Origin: Actinomycetes bacterium
Lineage (GTDB): Bacteria; Actinomycetota; Acidimicrobiia; Acidimicrobiales; RAAP-2
Length of the DNA stretch: 32,443 nucleotides
Assembly: GCA_021786095.1 (NCBI GenBank)
Contig: JAJYNX010000096.1
Span: 1-32,443, forward strand
Direction: 5' to 3'
The position numbers and the translations under genes were made by a program. Each line of letters opens with the position of its first letter. Position 1 is the first letter of the stretch. Shown piece by piece: positions 21,532 through 29,456 of the stretch. Under the pieces are notes generated by a model, which saw only the letters and a list, made by a program, of their open reading frames with translations, did no database searches and was not told the DNA's origin.

Positions 21532-23048
21532 TGGCGACACCGGTCGGATCGCGTCGATCGCTGATCGTCAGCCTGGCGCTGACGATCGTGATCTCGATTG
21601 GGGCGCTGGTGACGACGCTCTCGATGGGGTGGGGCCCCAAGTTGGGCCTCGACCTCGCCGGGGGCTTGTCGGTGGTCTACAAGCCGGCAACCACGGCGAG
21701 TAACGCCGACATGCAAGAGGTGGTGACCATCCTGAACAACCGGGTTAACGGACTCGGTGTCTCGGGGGCCCAGGTGAATCTGCAGGGCAAGGACGTGGTC
21801 GTGAGCGTGCCGGGCGTCACGGATGCGCGCCAGGTGCTCGCGACCATCGGCCAAACGGCGCAGCTCCTCTTCCGCCCGGTGCTGTGCCAGGTCGCTCCGC
21901 CGTCCAAGACGGCCCACGCGGTCAAGACCATCCCGCCCTGCGCCAGCCAGTACGTGTTGAGCGCCACGAATTTGAACGTGCAGCCCGCGCCGAACACGGT
22001 GGCGGGCTTCACCATGAACAACATTCCCGCGGACCCCGCCTACTCCTCGATCGCCACGACGACGCCGGCTCAGGACACGGCCAACAAGGACGTCATCTTG
22101 CCCGTGCTGGGTAGTCGCGGCGTGCGCTACCTGCTGGGCCCGGCACAGATGACGGGACAGTCCATCGGCAAGGCCTTCGCCCAGCAAGACACCGCCGGCG
22201 CGTGGGTCGTCAACTACACCCTGACGTCATCGGGCAGCCCGCTGTGGGACTCGGTGGCTCGCGCGAACTTCCACCGGCTGGTCGCCATCGAACTCGACGG
22301 CGTGGTGCAGTCCGCGCCGGTGATCCAGCCGACGAACTCGTCGCCGGCGAGCTTCGGGGGGTCCGGCCAGATCTCCGGCTCCTTCACCGAGGCGTCGGCG
22401 AAGAACCTGGCCCTGGCCATGCAGTTCGGTGCCCTGCCCGTGCGGCTGGTGGCGCTGACCACCCAGACCGTGTCGCCGACTCTGGGCCACAGCGCGCTGG
22501 TGGCCGGCCTCGGGGCGGGCCTGGTCGGCCTGGCGCTCGTGCTTCTCTACACCATCATCTACTACCGACTGCTGGGCCTGGTCATCGTGCTGGGCCTCGG
22601 TGTCACCGGGGCGCTGTTGTGGGCGATCATCTCGGCGCTGGGCCACACCGCACTGGCCCCGAGCTTCACGTTGGCCGGCGTGACCGGTCTGATCGTCTCC
22701 ATCGGCATCACGGTGGACAGTTACGTCGTGTACTTCGAACGATTGAAGGACGAGACGCGGGCGGGTCGCTCGATTCGCACCTCGGTGGATCGGGGCTTTC
22801 GCTCGGCCTGGCGCACGGTGCTCGCGGCCGACACCGTGAGCCTGCTCGCGGCGGTCCTGCTCTATCTGATCGCCGTGGGCGACGTGCGCGGCTTCGCGTT
22901 CTTCCTCGGACTGTCGACGATCATGGACATCCTCATCACGTGGTACTTCACGCGTCCGCTCGTCGTGCTGTTGGGCCGGCGCCACGCGGGAGGTACCTCC
23001 GCACTGTCGATGGCGGCTGGCCTGGTGGCGGGAGGCACACATGAGTGA
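21531..23048 (+). CDS. secD: Protein translocase subunit SecD
   Basis: This 505-residue RND-type subunit uses the proton gradient to help pull exported proteins out of SecYEG. It has TM1 (about 10-30), then LGLDLAGGLSVVY, the large external P1 domain, and five more helices from about 320. The TM4 motif reads GITVDSYVVYFERLKDE, the Asp-containing variant I associate with actinobacterial SecD. The P1 region has a Pro/Thr-rich insertion (about 115-185) including CQVAPPSK and IPPCASQ, with two Cys that may pair. It overlaps secF by 8 nt. Confidence 0.96.
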   Translation: MATPVGSRRSLIVSLALTIVISIGALVTTLSMGWGPKLGLDLAGGLSVVYKPATTASNADMQEVVTILNNRVNGLGVSGAQVNLQGKDVVVSVPGVTDARQVLATIGQTAQLLFRPVLCQVAPPSKTAHAVKTIPPCASQYVLSATNLNVQPAPNTVAGFTMNNIPADPAYSSIATTTPAQDTANKDVILPVLGSRGVRYLLGPAQMTGQSIGKAFAQQDTAGAWVVNYTLTSSGSPLWDSVARANFHRLVAIELDGVVQSAPVIQPTNSSPASFGGSGQISGSFTEASAKNLALAMQFGALPVRLVALTTQTVSPTLGHSALVAGLGAGLVGLALVLLYTIIYYRLLGLVIVLGLGVTGALLWAIISALGHTALAPSFTLAGVTGLIVSIGITVDSYVVYFERLKDETRAGRSIRTSVDRGFRSAWRTVLAADTVSLLAAVLLYLIAVGDVRGFAFFLGLSTIMDILITWYFTRPLVVLLGRRHAGGTSALSMAAGLVAGGTHE

Positions 23049-24186
23049 CAACGACGTCGTCGTCGAGTCCGCTGCGGAGGCGCGCCACTACGGACGCCTG
23101 GGACGGCTCTACCGCGGCCTCACCACCGTCGACTTCGTGGGCCGCAAGCGCACCTGGTTCACGATCTCGCTGGTCATCATCGTCCTCGGCATGGGGTCGC
23201 TCGCCCTGCGGGGATTCAATCTGGGAATCGACTTTCGCGGTGGCAGCTCGTGGGAGGTGCTGGCGCCGCACTCGTCGATCCAGGCGGTCACCAACGCGGT
23301 CGACGCCGCCGGGCTGTCCCAGCCCACCGTCGAGAAGTTGGGCAGTGAGACCTACCAGGTCTCCGCTGACCTCAACTCACTGTCGATCGCGCAGCAGGGC
23401 GTCGTCACGACGCGGGTGGTCAACGCCCTGGCCAAGGTGGCCGGGACGTCGCCCAACCAGGTCTCGACGGCGAGTGTCGGACCAACCTGGGGCGGACAGA
23501 TCACCCAGCGGGCGCTCGAGGCCCTGATCGTCTTCTTCATCGCGGTGATCGCCTACATCAGTCTGCGCTTCGAGCCGAAGATGGCGCTGGCCGCCTTCGT
23601 CGCCATGATCCATGACCTCCTGGTGACGGTGGGCGTCTACTCGCTCTTTGGCTTCCAGATCACGCCCGACACGGTGATTGCCGTGCTGACGATCCTGGGA
23701 TACTCGCTCTACGACACGGTCGTGGTGTTCGACCGCGTGCGCGACAACACCGCGGGGGTGCTCAAGTCGGGGGAGCTCAGTTACGCCGACATGGTGAACC
23801 TGTCGATGAACCAGACACTGGCGCGTTCGATCAACACGTCTCTGGTGGCGATCCTACCCGTACTCTCGGTTCTCGTCGTCGGCGCCTACATCCTGGGCGC
23901 CACGACGCTGCAGAACTACGGACTGGCGCTGGTGGTGGGTCTGTTGAGTGGTGCGTACTCGTCCATCTTCATCGCGAGTCCGCTCTTGTCGATCTTGAAG
24001 GAGCGTGAGCCGCGGTTCCGCGAGTTGGCTCAGCGCGTCGGCCAACGCGCACAGCGGCCGGTCCTGACGCCCGTCGCGGCGGCGATGCTCGGATCGGAGG
24101 GAGCGACCAAGGCGCGTCCCACCTCGCCGGGACGCGCGGCGGGTTCCGTCATCCAGGCGCGCGCGCGCAAGCCGAAGCGTCGATAG
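23041..24186 (+). CDS. secF: Protein translocase subunit SecF
   Basis: This 381-residue partner of SecD has six helices. The external domain begins LGIDFRGGSSWEV, and the TM4 motif is GYSLYDTVVVFDRVRDN, carrying the conserved Asp. A basic tail of about 50 residues, ending ARKPKRR, probably lies in the cytoplasm near the ribosome. ATG lies inside the end of secD (8-nt overlap). In mycobacteria an extra gene and apt follow secF before rel; here rel follows directly. Confidence 0.96.
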   Translation: MSDNDVVVESAAEARHYGRLGRLYRGLTTVDFVGRKRTWFTISLVIIVLGMGSLALRGFNLGIDFRGGSSWEVLAPHSSIQAVTNAVDAAGLSQPTVEKLGSETYQVSADLNSLSIAQQGVVTTRVVNALAKVAGTSPNQVSTASVGPTWGGQITQRALEALIVFFIAVIAYISLRFEPKMALAAFVAMIHDLLVTVGVYSLFGFQITPDTVIAVLTILGYSLYDTVVVFDRVRDNTAGVLKSGELSYADMVNLSMNQTLARSINTSLVAILPVLSVLVVGAYILGATTLQNYGLALVVGLLSGAYSSIFIASPLLSILKEREPRFRELAQRVGQRAQRPVLTPVAAAMLGSEGATKARPTSPGRAAGSVIQARARKPKRR

Positions 24187-24193
24187 TCGCCGG

Positions 24194-24199
24194 TAGGCT
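24194..24199 (+). promoter_or_regulatory. Predicted -10 element of a leaderless promoter (rel)
   Basis: TAGGCT, then gaccgc, then the ATG at 24206: a 6-nt gap. The 11 bases CGGTAGGCTGA match the pdxS promoter exactly. Confidence 0.55.
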
Positions 24200-24205
24200 G
24201 ACCGC

Positions 24206-26413
24206 ATGGTCAGTGTCAGCACCCGCTCGAGCGATGTGGCGCTGACGACGTCGCTCGAGCGGCTGATCGCGCGCTACCACGAGCACCACGCGGGCGGTGA
24301 CGAGCACCTGATCCGTCGGGCCGGAGAGGCGGCTATCGCCGCCCACGAGGGGCAGTTGCGACGCACGGGCGAACCCTACGTGACCCATCCGATCGCCGTG
24401 GCCGACATCGTGGCGGACCTAGGCCTGGACGCGCCGACCATCGCCGCAGCCCTCCTGCACGACGCCGTCGAGGACACTGGGATGACCGTCGACTGGCTGA
24501 CCAAGGAGTTCGGCGAGCAGGTCGCGGCGGTGGTGGACGGGGTCACCAAGTTGGACCGTCTGGAGTTCGACTCCAAGGAGGCCCAGCAGGCGGCGACGAT
24601 CCGCAAGATGTTTATCGCCATGGCGCGCGACTGGCGCGTCCTGCTCATCAAACTGGCTGACCGGCTGCACAACATGCGCACGATCTCCGTCATGCCGATG
24701 CCGCGCCAGCGCGCCATCGCCCAGGAGACGCTCGACGTCTACGCCCCCCTGGCACACCGGCTGGGGGTCCAGCAGGTCAAGTGGCAGTTGGAGGACCTGA
24801 GCTTCGCCACGCTGCACCCCAAGCGCTACGCGGAGATCGAGCAGATGGTGGCGACTCGCCAGCCCGAACGCGAGGCGTACCTGGAGGAGGTGATGAGCAC
24901 CCTGGAGGCGAAGTTGCGCGACTTCGACATTCGCGCCGAGGTGCGAGGGCGCCCGAAGCACCTGTGGAGCATCTACGAGAAGATGGTGATCGGCGGTAAG
25001 GAGTTCGACGACATCTTCGATCTGGTGGGCCTGCGAGTGATCGTCGAGGACGAGCGTGAGTGTTGGGCGGTGCTTGGGGCGATCCACGCGCTGTGGTCTC
25101 CGGTGCAGGGCCGCTTCAAGGACTACATCAACTCACCCAAGTTCAACCTCTACCAGTCCCTGCACACCACGGTGATCGGGCCGCGCGGCAAGTCGGTCGA
25201 GGTGCAGGTGCGCACCCAGGAGATGCACCGGCGCGCCGAGTTCGGCATCGCCGCGCACTGGGTGTACAAGGAGGGGGCGTCGACCAAGGAGATCGCGTGG
25301 ATGCAGCGTTTGGCCGACGTCGAGGAGGAGGAGCGTGATCCGATCGCCTTCCTGGAGGCGCTCAAACTCGACCTCGGCCACGACGAGGTCTACGTGTTCA
25401 CTCCCAAGGGACGCGTCATCGCACTCGTCGAGGGTGCGACGCCAATTGACTTCGCGTACGCGGTGCACACCGAGGTGGGACACCACTGCGTCGGCGCGAA
25501 GGTGAACGGACGACTCGTGCCCCTGGACACCACGCTGCACTCGGCCGACGTGGTGGAGATCGTGACGAGCAAGAGCGAGTCGGCCGGTCCGTCGAGAGAC
25601 TGGCTCAAGATCGTCAAGTCCTCGCGGGCTCGCTCCAAGATTCGACAGTGGTTCCAGCGCGAGCGACGCGAGGACGCCATCGAGGGCGGTCGCGAGGAGC
25701 TCGTGCGGGCGCTACGCCGCGAGGGGATGCCCATTGCCACGTCCCTGGCGTCGAGCGCGCTCGACGCGGTCATCGCGTCGCTCTCGCTCGACGACCTGGA
25801 CTCGCTCTTCCAGGCGATCGACTCGGGGCAGATCTCCGCACTGGCCGTGGTGCAGCGTCTCGACCGCGAGCTGCACGGGGGTGACGCGGAGCAGCTGCCG
25901 ACCACCGTGGCCAAGGCCCCGCGATCGACGCGGGCGCGCCCGCGGTCGGCGGGGGTCTACGTCGAGGGCCTGGACGACGTCATGGTGCACCTCGCCCGGT
26001 GCTGTTCGCCGGTGCCCGGCGACCCGATCATGGGCTTCATCACCCAGGGGCGGGGCGTGTCCGTGCACCGCGACGACTGCTCGAACGCCGTGGCGTTGGC
26101 TCGGCGCCTCGGGGAACGGGTCATCGACGTGGAGTGGGACGCCGGGGCCAGCGGGCAGTACCGCGTCGTCCTGGAGATCCTGGCCTTTGACCGATCCCGG
26201 CTGCTGCTGGACGTGTCCAAGGTGGTCGCCGAGTACCACCTCAACATCATGTCGAGCTCGACGACGACCTCGGGGTCGCGAATCGTGCGCATGGTGTTCG
26301 ACGTGGAGCTGGCGGATCCCGCACACCTGTCCAGCCTGCTCGCGGCGCTCAAATCGGTGGACGGTGTGTTCGACGCGTTCCGTCAGCTCCCCGGCCAGAA
26401 CAAGTCGTCATGA
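24206..26413 (+). CDS. rel: Bifunctional (p)ppGpp synthetase/hydrolase (Rel)
   Basis: This 735-residue long RSH protein makes and breaks the stringent-response alarmone (p)ppGpp. The hydrolase domain is intact: His61 in THPIAVAD, His85-Asp86 in LLHDAVEDT and Asp152 in LADRLHNMRT. The synthetase domain carries RFKD (303-306), the form found in bifunctional enzymes, plus YQSLHTTV and EFGIAAHW. A TGS domain follows (about 393-453, VYVFTPKGRVIALVEGATP), then a Cys-containing segment (ARCCSPVPGDPIMGF) and a C-terminal ACT domain (about 660-735). All regulatory parts are present, so it should respond to ribosome-bound uncharged tRNA. It heads a group of tRNA synthetase genes and overlaps hisS by ATGA. 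Confidence 0.97.
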   Translation: MVSVSTRSSDVALTTSLERLIARYHEHHAGGDEHLIRRAGEAAIAAHEGQLRRTGEPYVTHPIAVADIVADLGLDAPTIAAALLHDAVEDTGMTVDWLTKEFGEQVAAVVDGVTKLDRLEFDSKEAQQAATIRKMFIAMARDWRVLLIKLADRLHNMRTISVMPMPRQRAIAQETLDVYAPLAHRLGVQQVKWQLEDLSFATLHPKRYAEIEQMVATRQPEREAYLEEVMSTLEAKLRDFDIRAEVRGRPKHLWSIYEKMVIGGKEFDDIFDLVGLRVIVEDERECWAVLGAIHALWSPVQGRFKDYINSPKFNLYQSLHTTVIGPRGKSVEVQVRTQEMHRRAEFGIAAHWVYKEGASTKEIAWMQRLADVEEEERDPIAFLEALKLDLGHDEVYVFTPKGRVIALVEGATPIDFAYAVHTEVGHHCVGAKVNGRLVPLDTTLHSADVVEIVTSKSESAGPSRDWLKIVKSSRARSKIRQWFQRERREDAIEGGREELVRALRREGMPIATSLASSALDAVIASLSLDDLDSLFQAIDSGQISALAVVQRLDRELHGGDAEQLPTTVAKAPRSTRARPRSAGVYVEGLDDVMVHLARCCSPVPGDPIMGFITQGRGVSVHRDDCSNAVALARRLGERVIDVEWDAGASGQYRVVLEILAFDRSRLLLDVSKVVAEYHLNIMSSSTTTSGSRIVRMVFDVELADPAHLSSLLAALKSVDGVFDAFRQLPGQNKSS

Positions 26414-27687
26414 GCGACGCGCCCGCCTTGCGTGCTCCGACGGGCACCCACGACGTCCTGGGCCCGGAGTCGGCCCGGTGGGAGGGCCTGATCGCCACGT
26501 TCGCGCAGTTCGCCTATCGCTACGGGTTCTCGCTGGTTCTCACCCCGATGTTCGAGGACGTGGGCGTGTTCAACCGGGGGATCGGCGAGCACAGCGACGT
26601 CGCGACCAAGGAGATGTACGTCTTCGAGGACCGCGGCGGGCGGCGCTACGCGCTGCGCCCCGAGGGGACGGCGTCGGTGGTGCGCGCGTTCGTGCAGCAT
26701 CAGCCGGTGACGCCCTGGAAGGCGTGGTACGTGACGCCCGCCTTTCGCTACGAGCGACCCCAGGCCGGACGCTACCGCCAGCATCACCAGCTGGGCGTGG
26801 AGGCCCTGGGCACCGACGACCCCGCCCTGGACGTGGAGGTGATCACGCTGGCCTGGCGGTTCTTCCAGGCCCTCGGTCTGAGGCGCGTGCGCCTGGTGAT
26901 CAACTCGATGGGCCACGAGGAGTGTCGGGGTCGGTTCGTGGCGGCGCTGAGCGCCCACCTGGCGGCGAACGCGTCGCGTCTGTGCGACGAGCACCGCGAG
27001 GGGTGGCGCCTCAACCCGCTCCGACTGCTCGACTGCAAGCGCGACGAGTGCGTGGCGGTGACCGCCGAGGGTCCCCAGCTCCCGGACTACCTGTGCGACG
27101 ACTGCCGTGCGCACTTCGCGAGGGTGACCGAGGGACTCGCGGCGCTCGGCGTGCCCTCGACGCGGGACCCCCGTCTGGTGCGCGGCTTCGACTACTACAC
27201 CCGCACGACCTTCGAGTTCGTGGCCGACGCCCTCGACGGCGCGCAGAACGCCATCGGCGGCGGGGGGCGCTACGACGGGCTCGCCGAGCAGCTCGGGGGC
27301 CCGGCGATGAGCGGGATCGGCTTCGCGAGCGGGGTGGAGAGGCTGTTGCTGGCCCTGACGGCCGAGGGCGAGACCACGCCCCTGGTGCGCCGCACGCTCG
27401 ACGTGTTCGTCGTGGACACCACCGGCCACGACGTGGCCACCACGATGTTGGACGACCTGCGCGGCGCCGGGCTCGCGGCGGATCGTGCCTACGACGGGCG
27501 CTCGATGAAGGCGCAGATGAGGGTCGCGGACCGCTCGGGGGCTCGTCTGGCCGTGCTCGTGGGGCCGCGGGAGGAGGTGTCCGGCCAGGTTACGATTAGG
27601 GATCTGCGCTCCGAGGAGGTCGCGCCCCAGCACGTGGTGGCGCGTCACGACCTCGTCGCGACGCTGACCCGACTACTGACGAAGTGA
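26410..27687 (+). CDS. hisS: Histidyl-tRNA synthetase
   Basis: This 425-residue class II synthetase starts with the family's APTGTHDVLGPES. Motif 2 is TPAFRYERPQAGRYRQHHQ, the histidine-binding loop is LVRGFDYYTRTTFEF, and motif 3 is GFASGVERLLLAL. The C-terminal anticodon-binding domain runs from about 332. In the insertion region, Cys206, Cys214, Cys231 and Cys234 (approximate positions; LLDCKRDECVAV and YLCDDCRAHF) form a CxnC-CxxC arrangement seen in this type of HisRS. It overlaps both neighbours (ATGA at rel, GTGA at aspS), so expression is tied to rel. Confidence 0.96.
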   Translation: MSDAPALRAPTGTHDVLGPESARWEGLIATFAQFAYRYGFSLVLTPMFEDVGVFNRGIGEHSDVATKEMYVFEDRGGRRYALRPEGTASVVRAFVQHQPVTPWKAWYVTPAFRYERPQAGRYRQHHQLGVEALGTDDPALDVEVITLAWRFFQALGLRRVRLVINSMGHEECRGRFVAALSAHLAANASRLCDEHREGWRLNPLRLLDCKRDECVAVTAEGPQLPDYLCDDCRAHFARVTEGLAALGVPSTRDPRLVRGFDYYTRTTFEFVADALDGAQNAIGGGGRYDGLAEQLGGPAMSGIGFASGVERLLLALTAEGETTPLVRRTLDVFVVDTTGHDVATTMLDDLRGAGLAADRAYDGRSMKAQMRVADRSGARLAVLVGPREEVSGQVTIRDLRSEEVAPQHVVARHDLVATLTRLLTK

Positions 27688-29432
27688 CGACGATGACCCC
27701 AGACGACGAAGCCACCGCCCTGCGCGACTCCCTGTGCGCCAGCCTCACCAGCGACGACGTGGGGCGCCGCGTGAGCGTGTGCGGATGGGTCGCGCGGCGA
27801 CGCGAGCACGGCGAGCACCTCGCGTTCCTGGACCTGCGCGACTACTCGGGGCTGCTCCAGGCGGTGATCGAAGGCTCCCTGGACGTGCGTCCCGAGTCGG
27901 TCGTGCGGGTCACCGGCACCGTCACCGCGCGGCCCGAGGGTACGCGCAACGACCACCTTGCGACGGGATCACTCGAGCTGAGCGACTGCGTCGTCGAGGT
28001 GCTGGCCGTGGCCGAGACACCGCCATTCCCGCTTGACGAGCGCGTGGAGGTGGACGAGGCACTGCGGCTGCGCTGGCGCTTCTTGGACCTGCGTCGCGGA
28101 TCGCTCGCGCGCAACCTGCGCCTGCGCGCCCGGGTGAACCGGGCCCTGCGCGAGGCCATGGACGAACAGGGCTTCTGCGAGGTGGAGACGCCCCTGCTCT
28201 GGGCCCCGACCCCCGAGGGCGCGCGCGAGTTCGTGGTGCCGTCGCGTCTGCACCCGGGCGATTTCTACGTGCTGCCCCAGAGTCCCCAGATCGCCAAGCA
28301 GTTGCTCATGGTCGGTGGTATGGACCGCTACTACCAGATCGCGCGCTGTCTGCGCGACGAGGACCTGCGCGCCGACCGGCAGTTCGAGTTCACCCAGCTC
28401 GATCTCGAAGCCAGTTTCGTGACCCAGGACGACGTGATGCGCTTCGTGTCGCGCGCGGTGCTCGACGCCGCAGAGGTGGCGACGGGGGTGCGCCCGGACT
28501 CGATCGAGACGATGACCTGGGCCGAGGCCCGCGATCGCTACGGCACGGACAAGCCGGACCTGCGCTTCGCCATGACTCTCCAGGATCTCTCATCGGTGTT
28601 CGCCACCACGTCGCTGCGGGCCTTCGCTGCGTCGACGGTGAAGGCCCTGCGCGTTCCCGAGGGTGCGGCGCTGACCCGCCACCGGCTCGACCAGTTGACC
28701 GATCAGGCGCGCGAGCTCGGCGCGAAGGGGCTGGCGTGGTTTCGCCTCACCGCCGACGGTCTGGACTCACCCCTGGCGCGGTTCCTCTCGCCGGAGGAGA
28801 GCGAGGCCATCGCCGCCGTGGACGGCGCGGTCCCCGGTGACCTGGTCCTGGCGATCGCCGACGAGTACGACGTGGCCTGTAGGGTGCTCGGCGCACTGCG
28901 CGTGACCCTGGGGTCGCCGCCGGTAAGCGAGGGGCCGCACCGCTACCTGTGGGTGACCGAGTTCCCGATGTTCGAGGGGATCGACGAGGACGGCAATGTG
29001 ATGGCCGCCCACCACCCGTTCACCATGCCCCACCCCGACGACCTGGACTTCCTCGAGAGCGATCCGCTGCGCGTGCGCTCCCAGGCCTACGACCTGGTCC
29101 TCAACGGCTGGGAGCTGGGCAGTGGGTCGGTGCGGATCCATCGCGCCGATGTCCAGTCGCGGATCTTTCGGACGCTCGGCATCTCCGACGACGTCGCCGA
29201 GAGCCGCTTCGGCTTCCTCCTCGGGGCCTTCCGCTACGGGGCGCCGCCCCACGCCGGCTTCGCGTTCGGGATCGATCGGCTGGTGGCGATCTTCGCGGGC
29301 GAGGAGAACATTCGCGAGGTCATTGCCTTTCCCAAGACCCAGTCGGGTACCGATCTCATGACCGGGGCGCCCAAGGCCATCACGGCGCGACAACTGCGCG
29401 AGTTGCGCCTGGCGCCCCTCGCGAAGGGCTAG
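27684..29432 (+). CDS. aspS: Aspartyl-tRNA synthetase, probably non-discriminating (Asp/Asn)
   Basis: This 582-residue bacterial-type AspRS has an N-terminal OB anticodon-binding domain (about 20-115), the class II core (motif 2 in RCLRDEDLRADRQFEFTQLD, motif 3 in GFAFGIDRLVAIF) and an inserted GAD domain (about 290-410). Two OB-fold positions known to control tRNA choice look relaxed: His42 in RRREHGEHLAF, where the discriminating E. coli enzyme has Leu, and Gly86 in RPEGTRN, where E. coli has Lys. This is the pattern of enzymes that also charge tRNA(Asn), which then need GatCAB to convert Asp to Asn. The GTG at 27684 overlaps the hisS stop; an ATG three codons later is an alternative. The stop TAG is in the same frame as rarA downstream. 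Confidence 0.95.
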   Translation: MTTMTPDDEATALRDSLCASLTSDDVGRRVSVCGWVARRREHGEHLAFLDLRDYSGLLQAVIEGSLDVRPESVVRVTGTVTARPEGTRNDHLATGSLELSDCVVEVLAVAETPPFPLDERVEVDEALRLRWRFLDLRRGSLARNLRLRARVNRALREAMDEQGFCEVETPLLWAPTPEGAREFVVPSRLHPGDFYVLPQSPQIAKQLLMVGGMDRYYQIARCLRDEDLRADRQFEFTQLDLEASFVTQDDVMRFVSRAVLDAAEVATGVRPDSIETMTWAEARDRYGTDKPDLRFAMTLQDLSSVFATTSLRAFAASTVKALRVPEGAALTRHRLDQLTDQARELGAKGLAWFRLTADGLDSPLARFLSPEESEAIAAVDGAVPGDLVLAIADEYDVACRVLGALRVTLGSPPVSEGPHRYLWVTEFPMFEGIDEDGNVMAAHHPFTMPHPDDLDFLESDPLRVRSQAYDLVLNGWELGSGSVRIHRADVQSRIFRTLGISDDVAESRFGFLLGAFRYGAPPHAGFAFGIDRLVAIFAGEENIREVIAFPKTQSGTDLMTGAPKAITARQLRELRLAPLAKG

Positions 29433-29456
29433 CCCACGTCGCTCTTCGACGACGCC

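Noticed and set aside
24187-24205. tRNA or small RNA gene in short gaps of the core region
   Set aside because: Gaps between core genes are under 60 nt and filled by promoter and Shine-Dalgarno elements; I see no cloverleaf sequence anywhere.
25734-27599. 621-codon plus-strand frame across rel and hisS
   Set aside because: Arg/Pro/Ser-rich, out of frame with two clearly conserved genes.
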